A DNA stretch of 64,000 bases from Niebla homalea (lineage: Eukaryota; Ascomycota; Lecanoromycetes; Lecanorales; Ramalinaceae): positions 806,001-870,000 of the forward strand of contig JAHGAU010000025.1 of the NCBI GenBank assembly GCA_019925105.1. Direction: 5' to 3'. Shown here piece by piece: positions 1 through 10,548 of the stretch. A program made the position numbers and the translations under genes. The notes below the pieces were generated by a model. The model made no database searches. It saw only the letters and a list, made by a program, of their open reading frames with translations, and was not told the origin of the DNA. Every line of letters begins with the position of its first letter. Within the stretch, counting starts at the first letter, position 1.

Positions 1-1408
1 CGATTTATCGAACGGTTTACGAAATTGTTATTGCTTTTCGACTTTCTCGTAATACGTAAACGGTTTATTATTATTATTATAAAATAGCCGCCTAAAATAC
101 GCTAACGATATAATAAATTTACTAAATAAAAATAAGGTTTTACGATCCCCTATTTTGCCGAAATTACGATCGTTATAGCGGCTATTATTACTATACGGCT
201 TATAAAAATCGTTTTAATTAACTTTTATTTTCTAATATATTTACGAGAAATTCTGGTATTGTCGTTTAAAAAGTAAGCTTTAATAATAATACGCGTAATT
301 ATATATCGAAATAATTATATATTATTATAATTTAAATAATATTTATAATTATAATACCTGCGTTTTTTTTATTAATAATAATTTATTATATATATTCCTC
401 GGGATTTTTACGAAAACGTATATTTAAAATAAAATATTTTAGATTTTCGAATTTCAAAAATATAATTCCGGGTATTTTACGAAACGATTTTTAAGTTCTT
501 AATATTATAGGTTTATCGAAATCTATAAATTAACTTTATTAATATCTAATATTTCTTCTTTAAATTAACGTTTAGCTTTATTAAGTAAATATTAATTAAG
601 GTTTTTTATAATTATTATACTGGTATTAATAAATATAAATACTTTTACGCGAATATAACTAGTAAAAAAAAAGACATTATAATATACTATTTTGCCGTTA
701 AATATTTCGATAAATACTTTAAACGTATTATTTAGATCGAGAAATCCAATTTATTTTGGATAAAATTGGTTATCTTATATTTATATAGGTATTAAAATAG
801 AAACCGGTATAAGGCCAGGGGCTAATCTATTTTAACGGGTTATTAAGCGGTCGAATTATTCGTTTTTAAAAGTAACTATTATCCGATTTAATAGCTAATT
901 TACTATCTAATTTAATAACTAATCTAATGTCTAATTTAACAGATTTTTTAATAACGGTAATAGTGGAAATATAGGTATAGGCGGTTTCGGCTGTTACTTA
1001 CTCGGTATTTTTGGTATAACTACGGCGGAAACTAACGTAAATATAAATATCTCGGATATTTACTAATTTCGTACTTGCTAATCTCGTATTTAATCCTAAT
1101 TTCGATTTCGAAAATTAATCGTATTTTACATAAAGGTTTTAATATCGCTTTTAAATAATAATTTGTTTACGATTTAATCGGTAAGATATAGTAAGAGTAA
1201 AGTAGCGTTAAGCTCTAATAACGCTAAGCGGGTTATACGTTCCGTAAAAAGGGTTAGATTGGAAGGTTACTCGTTATAACTTATAATATAAATAATTATA
1301 TCGATTATGTTAAAGCGGATTATTTAAATAAACTAATATTTTTATCGAATAAAAGTATCGAATTAAAAAGCTTTTTTTATAAATACCCTTTTATATAAAT
1401 TTAATATT
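1..1408. other. RIP-degraded AT-rich sequence, no gene recognised
   Basis: No open frame of useful length and no terminal repeat or target duplication is visible here. The stretch is AT-rich and poor in CpA/TpG, like the rest of the window, so it is probably old transposon sequence. Around 873-950 a short motif built on CTAATTTA recurs about every 20 bases, a weak local tandem repeat. The right edge is set by the ATAAG target duplication of the neighbouring LTR element at 1409-1413. Confidence 0.5.
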
Positions 1409-1413
1409 ATAAG

Positions 1414-1584
1414 TGATGGATGCACAGTGCAAGTAATGATATGTGATAAATATGATGGATAATAAGCTATCTGAGTGTGTGGTTGCTGAGATATCTATAG
1501 TGCGGGCCAAGACGCTAGGAACAACGTATAGCCGGCTATGTCCGGTAATCCCGTCAGTGCAGTATATATACTAAGATCCTAACA
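1414..1584 (-). repeat. LTR of compact element 1 (3' LTR)
   Basis: 171-bp LTR with TG...CA ends. It matches 2959-3129 along its full length; most differences are G/A or C/T changes, many at TpG or CpA. Example: TATATATACTA here against TGCATGCACTG in the other copy. Confidence 0.9.
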
Positions 1585-1718
1585 GTTTCCCACCAACAAA
1601 AAATGCCCTTGCCCTAAGGGTAATTTATTAATAAAAAACAATAAACGTTATAGTCGGTGGTAGATCTTAGCCAGGAGATGCTCCGAGGGTGGTAATAACG
1701 TATTTTGAAAGAGGGTGG

Positions 1719-2673
1719 TTAAGAAGTGAAGGGGGGTGTACGGTATATACCGAAAAATCGTTCGGAACTAGTCCCGAAAAATTATCGTGGGTTTTGAGTG
1801 AAGAAAGAGTAAAAAATAAGCTAAGTCGCTCAAAAACGTGATATCCGAGGATTTGCCGAGTAAGTATATCTTGCCTAAATAGGCTTAGTGGTAGCCGTAA
1901 ACGTTACGCAAATGCTTATAAAGCCGGTTGTTTAAAGTGAAGTAAGCGTTGTAATTCCGGTAGCGCTTTAATAAATATGGGGCCGAATTTGGTAAAAGAG
2001 TACTAGAGACCTGCTCCTTATAGTAAACGTAATAAGCATTTTGAAAATGCTCTTAGAGCTTGTTGCTAAAGGGGAAGTAAGTAAAGCAAATGCGGTATTG
2101 CTGCGGTTTTAATATAAATGATTTCGGTACGGATTTGTCGGAAAGGTGATTCTCCTACAGTGGTAGTAATTTTATAACGGATTCACTTCGGTAGTAATTT
2201 TTGAGAAAATTATGAAGGAGGTTGTTTAACGCAAATTGCTTATCACAAGTACGGTAATACTTCATAATTTTTATAAGTAAGTTAAGTATCTTAAACTTGG
2301 AGACGTGCTTGTCTTATTTATTATGCTTTTGCTATTGCTTTTGCGAAATTATAGAGGCTTTGCCTACTAGATATTTGAATCGATTCTTAAGTTCTTATAT
2401 CCAGATTTTTAAACCTGTAATCAATCCAACTCTTGCTAATTCATTAAACCTATTATATTATTGCTTGGCTTCGTCTTAAAGGCACTTATAGATACGTCTA
2501 AGATCCGCGTTAATAAGTAAGAAATAGGAGATAAAGGTAAAAACGTTATACTCGTAAGGATCAAATTTGACGTTGGGTAATTTAATCTAAGGCTTTAGCG
2601 TTGTCTCCAAAAGCTTTACTAAAGATTTGAATATAAGTCGACTAAGGATCTGCTCGAACTGCTCGTTAGGCAT
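1719..2673 (-). pseudogene. gag-like protein remnant of compact element 1
   Basis: On the minus strand an ATG at 2673 starts a frame (MPNEQFEQILSRL...) that can be followed to a stop at about 1719, roughly 318 codons. Fewer than a dozen internal stops are present, each at a codon one transition away from Gln or Trp. The span is not an exact multiple of three, so one small indel or a misread base is likely. The position (directly after the 5' LTR and primer site, ending before the purine tract) and length fit a Gag. A segment near the middle (QQYRICFTYFPFSNKL, roughly 2090) has Cys/Tyr spacing that could be a decayed zinc knuckle; this is inference. No pol motif is present. It is one of the least RIP-damaged protein remnants in the window. 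The plus-strand open frame at 2297-2479 lies antisense to it and is not a gene. Confidence 0.7.
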
Positions 2674-2958
2674 TTATTGTATTATGCTGGATAACTGGTC
2701 GTCTGGCTTATACGATAGGTATCGGTCTTGAGAGACTTCTTATGTCTAATGCCGTAACGATACTCTCTTGGCTTAATGACTGGTGTAGGCTACCTGTTAA
2801 TAATATATAGTGGTAGTGGTTTATCCTTGTGAAGTCTTTATCGAAAAAGCGATTTGCGGTCGCACGTTTCTCTTGGTGATCTATTCACGTAAGGTACGTC
2901 CGTATTATAACGTCTATATAATGAGAATGGGATAGATCTTTTGCCGTTACTACTAAAT

Positions 2959-3129
2959 TAATAGATATACAGTGTAAGTGATAATATATAATAAATAGAA
3001 TGGATAATAAGCTATCTAAGTATATGGTTGCTAAGATATCTATAGTACGGGCCAAAACGCTAGGAACAACGTATAGCCGGCTATGTCCGGTAATCCCGTC
3101 AGTGCAGTGCATGCACTGAGATCCTAACA
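2959..3129 (-). repeat. LTR of compact element 1 (5' LTR)
   Basis: 171 bp. The left edge has TA where the other copy has TG, a RIP-type change. It is followed directly by the ATAAG target duplication (3130-3134). The adjacent sequence 2943-2958, read on the minus strand (ATTTAGTAGTAACGGC), is the probable primer-binding site. Confidence 0.9.
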
Positions 3130-3211
3130 ATAAGTAATTAAATATTATAAATAACTATATATATAAGATATCCAAAAGGTATATCGATAATAAAACAATA
3201 ATAGCTAAGAA

Positions 3212-3379
3212 TGTCAGGGTACTGGAGTAGGTCCTAGTAATGAAGAGAACAATAACTATGAGGGTGGCTATGGTACAGGATCCATGAAGGATATAAGTGG
3301 GAGTGCCAAGCCACTATCCCAGAACGGTAATATAGCCGAGGGCCTGGAGGACCAGGCCACTAGGAATGGAACCGTAACA
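3212..3379 (-). repeat. LTR of compact element 2 (3' LTR)
   Basis: 168 bp with TGTCA...AACA edges. It contains a perfect 7-bp stem hairpin, GGCCTGG-AGGA-CCAGGCC, at 3341-3358. The same LTR family recurs at 4755-4922 and, inverted, at 33762-33921. Confidence 0.9.
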
Positions 3380-4754
3380 CTACCCCCCCCCTTTACGACG
3401 GTGAGCTCCTATAAACCAATCAAATCTACCCCCCTCGTCGGTAGCTATTATCTATATGAACCACCAAACGTATCGGTATCACCTTAAACGGGTATAGTAA
3501 TTAGGTAACAGCTCCTAAATCGAAGAAATCAAAAAAAATTAAAAAAACGGCCTCCTTAAGGGGCCGGCGACAATAAAATTAATAGCCAATATTAAAAGCG
3601 GTCCCGGGGTTAAAGAATAAATATATCTGGCGCCGGGGACGTTAATAAAGTAAAGCGTAAGTATAATAACAACCCCGGAGTAAGCGGGTTATTAAAGAAA
3701 AAATCGAGATCTATACCAGGCAAACGGACTAAAAAACCGGATAGAAAAACTCGATTTCGGGTCGATTACCGTATTCTCTGAGGAATAGCCGTAATCGTAT
3801 ATTCCGGCTTAAAAAGGTTTAATATAGAGTCGACCGTTAACCGGCTGGTAACTGACGAGATATCCGGTTAGTGAGCTAAAATCGTCACTCCTTAAATAGC
3901 TCTCGTCTATAACATAGTGGATAAGGTTCTTATCCTTAATACCTTTATTATATTTGTCGATATTGATCTATTTCTTTAACTAAAGAATTAAATGCCTTTA
4001 AGCAGGCTTACTACGTACCCCGGGTACGTCTTAACTAATAGGCTTATTTTAAGTATCGGTATTAATCTATAGATTTATCGAGAGGCTTATTTACGAATTT
4101 GATAATTGAAGTAATAATTTTGGCTTTATATTACGGGTAGGGTAATTAACTAGTACGAATAACGTAATAACCACGGACGTTTCTTATAATAAATCTCTAA
4201 TAATAAGATCTCTTAATTAGTATACGGGCAATGTTACTTTTGCTCCGCTTATATTTTTTTTAAGGTAGTTAAAGGGACGGTTACCTAATAAAATATTAAC
4301 GGCTAAAGTGTTATTACTATTAATGCGTTTTCTATAGTAGTGAAGATGCTGAGTCTAGTATTATCGTAAAGGCCTTAGTTCCGGCTTTTGTTTCTAATAT
4401 TATCCTTATAGGTAACGGGCAACGCTTATATAATATAAAAACTGCCTGCTATTAACGCTAAAACGTCGTAGCGGGTGCGTTATAGCGGCTAATATATGCT
4501 TCTGGTATTGCTTTTGAGGGTAATAAACAACCGGTATATAATATAAAGTTTGCTACTGACGTTTTATAGCGGGTGAGTACGTTAATATACTTCTGAGTAC
4601 TATCCTTAAGAAGTGGCTAGCTCGGTTTTGTATAGATATTACCGGTAATTATAATCAATAATCATCGTCGCAATCTTGGCGCTTTGAGATTTACTAAAAG
4701 GCTTAAATAATAATTATTATAATACGCTTACGCAAAAAGTGATAGTTATTATTA

Positions 4755-4922
4755 TATTAGGGTACTAGAGTGGGTCCTAGTAATAAAGAGAATAATAACT
4801 ATGAGGGTGGCTATGGTACAGGATCCATGAAGGATATAAGTGGGAATGCCAAGTTACTATCCCAGAACGGTAACATAGCCGAGGGCCTGGAGGACCAGGC
4901 CACCAGGGATGGAACCGTGACA
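4755..4922 (-). repeat. LTR of compact element 2 (5' LTR)
   Basis: 168 bp and colinear with 3212-3379. The left edge TATTAGGGT corresponds to TGTCAGGGT in the other copy (G to A and C to T changes). It is followed by the AAGAA target duplication. The probable primer site lies at 4739-4754, read on the minus strand. Confidence 0.88.
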
Positions 4923-4927
4923 AAGAA

Positions 4928-5528
4928 TTAACTAGAGATTTATTATATATAAAAGTTTTTTCGAAAAGTAAATAATCGTTTCCCCGGGTAAATATAAAAT
5001 TAAGTATAATATCCAGGCAGTTATAACGAAACGGGTATTTTATTACCGCGAACAATAATATCGAAAATCGGAAAATACTTTAGCCGGTAAATCACAAAGT
5101 AAACAAAGTACCTAGTTACTATAATAGCGAGTCGAACAGTATAGATAACGTAATTCCAATTAATTCTAATAATAACTAAATTACTACGTATATAAGTTCG
5201 AATAGCGTTTATACGAAAAGAACGTATAGAATCCGTCCTAATATAAACGATTAAAGAAATAATTATTTATTATTCCTTTTTTTAATATATAAAACGATAT
5301 ATAATAAATAAATTTACTTACGAAATAATACCGGCTGAATAATAGGTATTAAGTATTAAACGGTTAATAGTATAAGACGGTCGGTATCTAGTATGTTTAG
5401 CGTAAAAACGAGCTTAACAATTATTACCAGATATTAATAAAAATCTGGAAATAATTATCCAAAATACTAAAGCTAATAAATTAAATATACTGAACATGGC
5501 TCGCAAAATAAAGCCGTTACTACCAAAA
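4928..5528 (-). mobile_element. Internal remnant next to an LTR, probable truncated LTR element
   Basis: About 600 bp of AT-rich sequence lies left of the LTR at 5529-5699. The last 16 bp (5513-5528), read on the minus strand, are TTTTGGTAGTAACGGC, nearly the same as the primer-binding-like site of compact element 1. This suggests the 5' end of a minus-strand LTR element whose remaining body and 3' LTR are missing or were not found. A minus-strand frame near the site (ILDNYFQIFINI) vaguely recalls the start of a Copia-type Gag but is too short to trust. Confidence 0.45.
5513..5528 (-). promoter_or_regulatory. Putative primer-binding site
   Basis: TTTTGGTAGTAACGGC on the minus strand, immediately inside an LTR. 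The TGG start is what a site complementary to a tRNA 3' CCA end would show. The core GTAGTAACGGC also occurs beside the 5' LTR of compact element 1. The matching tRNA was not checked. Confidence 0.5.
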
Positions 5529-5699
5529 TACAAGGGTCACAGTATTATAAGTATAAAATATATAATAAATAATATTGGGAGGAGAAACTCCCAACTGCTA
5601 TTTACGACCTGTCCTATTACTAAGGATATATCCTCTATCTATCAATATTCATACTAAGCTATATACAGGTATGCGATGCAATACGATGGAATCCTAACA
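5529..5699 (-). repeat. Unpaired 171-bp LTR
   Basis: The minus strand begins TGTTAGGATTCC, the same edge as the LTRs of compact element 1 (TGTTAGGATC), and the length is also 171 bp. The middle differs, with a 7-bp perfect hairpin TTGGGAG-GAGAAA-CTCCCAA at 5575-5594. It appears to be a related but distinct LTR family. No partner LTR or target duplication was found. Confidence 0.7.
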
Positions 5700-5837
5700 T
5701 TATTATTTATATTAATATCGAGTAAAGATTAATTACATTTAATATATTTAGGCTTAAATTTTTTATTTTTAAAAAAAACTATATAAAAAATTAAGAAATT
5801 CAAATTATAATTAATTTAACTTTTAATTCTATAAACA

Positions 5838-6044
5838 AATTGCGGATCAAATAGATATTTATAATATAAAATTTTTTGGAAATATATTTTAAATTATATA
5901 TTAAATAGAATAAAATGTATCTAATTTAATAATAATATACCGATCTATTTGAGAATAAATTAAAAAAATTGATATGAAAAAGTAATTATTAAAAAAGCGG
6001 TATTAATAATAAATTAATTTAATTTCCTATTTGAATTCGCAATT
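5838..6044. repeat. Imperfect inverted repeat pair, possible MITE remnant
   Basis: AATTGCGGATCAAATAG at 5838-5854 is matched by the inverted AATTGCGAATTCAAATAG at 6027-6044. The pair encloses about 170 bp of AT-rich sequence. No flanking target duplication was recognised, so a miniature inverted-repeat element is only a possibility. Confidence 0.25.
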
Positions 6045-6627
6045 AAAATATAAAGCAATCTTTTTATATATAAAGGTTTAACCGTTTTATACGAAATAAT
6101 TACTTTTTAATATAAAACGGTATATATATTATCCCGCCAATATAAAACCGGTATAGACGAAATAGAATTAACCTTTAATAATTACCGCCGGTACGGGATT
6201 AATAATAAACCGATATACCGGTAGAAATATTAAAATTTCAATAGTGAACAAAATAAGAAGAAAAATTGCTTTAAAAGGAGGTTTTTTAATTATTAATTTA
6301 CTATTTATTATCGGAATAATATTTGTTTAGTTATCGATAACTAAAACAATATATATTAAAGTATAATAAAACTTAAGTTTTTTAATTAATGTTTATAGCT
6401 TCTTTTTAATTACCGGTATTTTAATACTTTTATCGGTATACCGGCCGGTATAGGACGGTTCCGGAACGGGATTTATTTTCGATTAATATTAAACGGTACC
6501 GGATTTACTTAATTCAAAACCGTTTTATATTATTCCGTTACGGGTAATAAAGATAATCGTAATAATTATTTTAAAATTAAAATTGTTTATAAAAGTTGAA
6601 AGTTATTTAAAGAAAAAGTTTCTATAT

Positions 6628-6633
<6 letters not shown>

Positions 6634-6707
<74 letters not shown>

Positions 6708-6870
6708 AATATAAAATCAAAAAAAAAAAATCAAAAATAAAATCAAAAAATAAATAAAAGAATAAATAAAGAAATAAATAAAAAATAGATAATAGAGTAA
6801 ATGATAAAATAGATAATAAAAAAGATAATAAAATAGATGATAAAATAAATAATAAAATAAATAATTAGAA
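6634..6870 (+). repeat. A72 homopolymer and adjacent A-rich simple repeat
   Basis: An uninterrupted run of 72 A at 6634-6705 is followed by AAATC/AAATA/GATAA-type low-complexity sequence to about 6870. It could be a decayed poly(A) tail with microsatellite expansion or simply a microsatellite; no retroelement body was recognised upstream. Confidence 0.8.
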
Positions 6871-7854
6871 GATAAAGGAATAAACGGTATAGCAAAAAGG
6901 GTAAATAATATATAGGTTATATAGGCTCTTTATATTACTTATATATTACCTATAAGTATATACTAGTTTAATTTACTTTAAAAGATTCATTTATTATATA
7001 TATATAATTCTTTTTAGTATTGGGCTAACTTTATTATCTTTTTTATTATGTCTTTTATATTTTTTTAATAAAAAACCCCTTTTTTAATACTTTTATATTA
7101 TAAAACGTTATAAATTGATTCGTATATATTTTATTATCTTTTTATTACTTTTATATATATTTCTTTTAGTATCGGTATAATTAATATAAGTTTTAATATA
7201 CGTTTATCGGAATATATAGTTTTTTTCGTTAAAATTAATAAACCCGGTATTAATTAGCTTTTAAGCGATACTATTTCGTTCGTATAATATAAATCGTTCG
7301 TTTTATTGATCGGTTTTTATGTTTTTTTATTTAAGTTAATATTTCAATAATTATTAAAATGCATTATTTTAAAAAATATTATATTTTTTATATATTAAAT
7401 AAATTATATACCGTAAAGATAAGTATATTATTAGACTAATAGAATATTATTCGTATATATTATTTATTTTTCTTTAAAATAAACTCTTCATAATATTTAT
7501 ATTCTAATCCGATATAATTTAATTAATTAATCAATTGATTAATTTATACTACGAATCTAACTAAGCTAATTTCGGCGTTCTATAATAATCGGCCCATTAA
7601 CTTTATTAAGAACCGTAAAAACTAGCGTTATTATTAAGGTAAAATCGGTATTTATTTAACCTTTATTCGTTTTAAATAAGTAATATTAATTATTTAGAAA
7701 ATAATTATATTTAAATTATATTTAAAAAATCTTATGATATTATAACCGAGCCCTTTTAAAGGTTTCTTTTAGCTTTATCGTATTTTCGTTTTTTTCCGGA
7801 TTTATATTATATCGTTTTTGTTTCCCATTTACCCGAATATCTATTCTTTATTTT

Positions 7855-9584
7855 CGTAGTTATGAAGCACCTTCCGGGACAAAAAATATATTAACTCCGA
7901 GAAAAAGGGTTACGTGCACCCTTAATCCCGATGGCTTCAACCACCAGAACTACGCAAATCTCTTATTTACGTATATTTAGTAATTTACCTTTTTTTTCGG
8001 TTAATATTTATAATAAATATTTAAAAGCAAAGCTATCGTAATCTATAGCCAAAATTTCAGATAAAATCGAGTGGTTTTTAATAATAACTTCAGTAAAAGG
8101 GTGGTTTATATGGCCGTTAGATTACGACGTGGTAAAGCTGAGGGGCCGGTTTATTGATATTTTGATACCCTAATCCTCACCTATTAGTCTCAAATTACTT
8201 ACTATTTATATAACGAGATACCCGATACCCGTATGCTCCCATAGTTATTACTTAAAATTAGTAAGATTACGATAAAAACCCCGAATTTTAAGCAAATAAT
8301 CCCTTACGGTAAATAAAACCTCCCTACGGATAACGAGCTGCCTAATACGCGTATACCCTTATTATAATAAGCTTAAAAATATAGTGAATTAAACGGAATA
8401 TATAAAAGCTAAGTAAAGCTTCCGTATACCGGACGAGCTATTTAATATACGTATACCCTTACTATAATAGGCTTAAAAGTATTATAATTTAAACGGAGAA
8501 CCTAAGGGGTAAATAAAGTCTCTTTTTTTTAACGAAATATCCGGTCTTTATACTTTCTTATTGCGATAAGCTAAAAAGACCGCGATTATAACGGGGAAAT
8601 CGAAGGGTAAGTAAGACCTCCCTATACCGGACGAGCTATTTAATATACGTATACTTTTATTATAATAAACTTAAAAATATAGTAAATTAAACGGAGTATA
8701 TAAGAGCTAAGTAAGGCCTCTATATACTATATACCGGATAAGCTGTTTAATACGCGTATACCCCTATTATAATAAATTTAAGAATATTATAACTTAAACG
8801 GAGAACTTAAGGGGTAAGTAAAGGCTCCCTATTTTTAACGAGATACCCGGTCTTTATATTCTCCTATTACGATAAACTAAAAAAACCGCGATTATAACGG
8901 GGAAATTGAAGGGTAAATAAAACCTCCCTATACCGGACAAGCTACCTAATACGCGTATACCCTTACTATAATAGGCTTACAAATACGGTGAATAGATAAA
9001 GAATTTAAAAGCTAAATAAAGCCTCCCTATACCGGACGAGCTGCCTAATATACGTATGCCCTTATTATAATAAACCTAAAAATACGGTAAATTAAACGGA
9101 GAATTTAAAAGCTAAATAAGGTTTCGCTATACCGGACGAACTACTTAATACGCGTATATTCTTAGACCGCATTTGCCCTAAAGACCTCTCTTTTAAAACA
9201 GGCCCTCATTGCTTACCCCCTATACTTAAAGCGATACCCGGCTTTTATATTCTCTTATTATAACCGGCCAAAAAAAGCGCGATTATAACGGAAACATTAT
9301 ATTTAAAATAGACTTTTTACCGCTTACCCCTTATATTTAAAGCGATACCCGGCACTTATATACTTTTAATACGATAGGCCAAAAGAACCGTAATTGCCCT
9401 GGAAACCTCACTTTTAAGGCAGGGCTTTTACTATTTACCGCTTACCTTTTGCAATTAAAATAATGCCTGACCTACGTATACTCCTATAGCTATTACCTAA
9501 AAATAAAGTATTTATATTGAAGAACCTTACAACTAAGCAAACACTCCAGGGACCGAAGAGGATTTCAGTGGTGTCCCTACCTCG
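7855..9584 (-). mobile_element. X1: 1.7-kb unclassified element with internal tandem repeats
   Basis: X1 is inserted in LINE-F; flanking LINE sequence resumes on both sides when aligned with LINE-G. The right end, read on the minus strand, is CGAGGTAGGGACACCACTGA, matching the left end of X2 (CGAGGTTGGGACACCACCGA) and extending about 80 bp. The left end CGTAGTTATG shares CGTAGTT with the far end of X2. A hairpin lies about 14 bp inside the right end (ACTGAA-ATCCTC-TTCGGT, one G-T pair). Most of the interior is a tandem array. No coding frame is seen, so it is probably a non-autonomous relative of X2. Target duplication is unclear; T runs flank both junctions. Confidence 0.7.
8180..9520. repeat. 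Tandem array, ~100-bp monomer
   Basis: The recurring block ATACCGGACGAGCT...TAATACGCGTATACCC appears near 8331, 8430, 8626, 8733, 8933, 9034 and 9134. Spacings are about 98-108 or about twice that. Where the spacing doubles, a second monomer variant (ATACCCGGTCTTTAT...CCGCGATTATAACGG) fills the gap, giving roughly a dozen units. Related repeats occur in X2 (38470-38890) and X3 (32560-32910) in the opposite orientation. Confidence 0.85.
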
Positions 9585-10221
9585 TTTTTATTAATATTTT
9601 AAATTTAACTTATTTTCTTACGTATTAAATTTTATTTCCGGAAACTACTTTTTTATTACGTAAACGTAAGTCCGTTTCGCTGAATCGTAAGCCGATATAT
9701 AAATCGGGCTGTTATTTATAAATTTTAATTATTATAATACGGTTTTTTTTTCGATATTTATATTATATAAAATTTTATATCGCGAGTTCGGGTTTTTTAT
9801 TACGTATATTTTTTGCGGTTCCAGTATTTTTTTTTATTTAATCGGCGCGGTATTTTTTTAATAAAATATTCGATAATTTGAGCTGTTTTATTAATTAAAT
9901 TAAATTAAAATAGAAAGCTAATAAATATTATAAAACTCGCGGCGGTTTAAATACCCCCTTTTATAAATAATATTTTCCGGTAATTATTTATATTAGTTTT
10001 TTTAATTAACCCGAGTTTCCGTTCCGCGTATATAAAATATAATATCAAAATATAAACCGTATTTTATTAATATTAACTATAACTATAACCCGCGTCCGTT
10101 TTATTTCCCGCGTAAGCGATAAAAAAAAAAACGAAGCGGTTTTTATTTATCCGGAATTAAATAATTAGCGTATTATTGTTTTTTTTTTAATCCTATATTA
10201 TCGAAAATAAATTTCCGAAAC

Positions 10222-10548
10222 TGTTAGGCTGGCTCCAGCACGCTGCTGGAACTAAGGGATATCTGAAGACGTAATAAGTGAACACTGTAACACTTGGTAT
10301 AAATCTATATAAGAACTAATTATTACGGAGGTAAGTCCGAAAAGTGGGTATGCCCTCTTATATATAATAGAAATTAATTAACCCCGTACTTATAGCCGCC
10401 CGTACGTTAAGCCGGATTATAATTAATTCGAGTCCAAATTTAATCTAAAAATAAAAGCTAAGATATCAACTTATATATACGGAATATACGTTAATACTAT
10501 TACGATTAAAGAGTAAATAAGCTACTTTAAGTTTAACCGGGGCTAATA
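10222..10548 (-). repeat. Gypsy 3' LTR
   Basis: 327 bp. The outer ~110 bp (TGTTAGGCTGGCTCC...) keep CpA and TpG, while the inner part is RIP-degraded and the inner edge reads CTAATA instead of CTAACA. Confidence 0.9.

Larger units (their letters stand above)
1414..3129 (-). mobile_element. Compact LTR retroelement 1 (gag-only, non-autonomous)
   Basis: This is a complete 1,716-bp element with two 171-bp direct LTRs (1414-1584 and 2959-3129), flanked by the identical 5-bp duplication ATAAG at 1409-1413 and 3130-3134. The LTR edge read on the minus strand is TGTTAGGATC. A purine tract (TTGGTGGGAAAC, minus strand) abuts the left LTR and a primer-binding-like sequence (GTAGTAACGGC) abuts the right LTR. 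Both place the 5' LTR at the right, so the element reads on the minus strand. The interior is only 1.37 kb and contains a gag-like frame; there is no room for protease, reverse transcriptase or integrase. It is presumably mobilised by an autonomous relative. Superfamily is uncertain; the LTR edge and purine tract suggest Copia-like. Confidence 0.92.
3212..4922 (-). mobile_element. Compact LTR retroelement 2 (non-autonomous)
   Basis: This is a complete 1,711-bp element with 168-bp LTRs at 3212-3379 and 4755-4922 and the identical 5-bp duplication AAGAA at 3207-3211 and 4923-4927. On the minus strand a G-rich purine tract (AAAGGGGGGGGGTAG) directly precedes the LTR edge TGTTACGG at 3379, so the left LTR is the 3' LTR and the element reads on the minus strand. 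The 1.37-kb interior shows no convincing protein: frames are broken and nothing resembles pol. It is probably a non-autonomous derivative. The plus-strand frames overlapping its LTRs (3284-3487) and the minus frame 4777-5055 are chance openings in LTR and flank. Confidence 0.9.
5700..7508. other. AT-rich spacer, no gene
   Basis: No coding frame was recognised. The stretch holds an imperfect inverted repeat pair (5838-5854 and 6027-6044), an A homopolymer and an A-rich low-complexity run, listed separately. From 6160 to 6530 the motif ACCGGTAT/ATACCGGT recurs several times in both orientations without a clear repeat unit. Confidence 0.5.

Noticed and set aside
970..1070. YFWYNYGG peptide as a possible zinc knuckle in the left flank
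   Set aside because: The spacing of the would-be Cys/His positions is off by one and no surrounding Gag-like frame was found.
2297..2479. 60-codon plus-strand open frame
   Set aside because: It lies antisense to the gag-like frame of compact element 1; composition and lack of motifs mark it as a shadow.
3284..3487. 67-codon plus-strand frame with Pro/Ser-rich end
   Set aside because: It starts inside an LTR and reads antisense through the polypurine tract of an element that is transcribed on the other strand.
4777..5055. 92-codon minus-strand frame, the longest in the window
   Set aside because: It crosses the border between an LTR and flanking sequence (4922) and shows no domain.
7840..9600. 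A clean 8-10-bp target duplication for X1
   Set aside because: Flanks are T/A-rich and differ; no length gives a convincing direct repeat, so the target duplication of X1 is left open.
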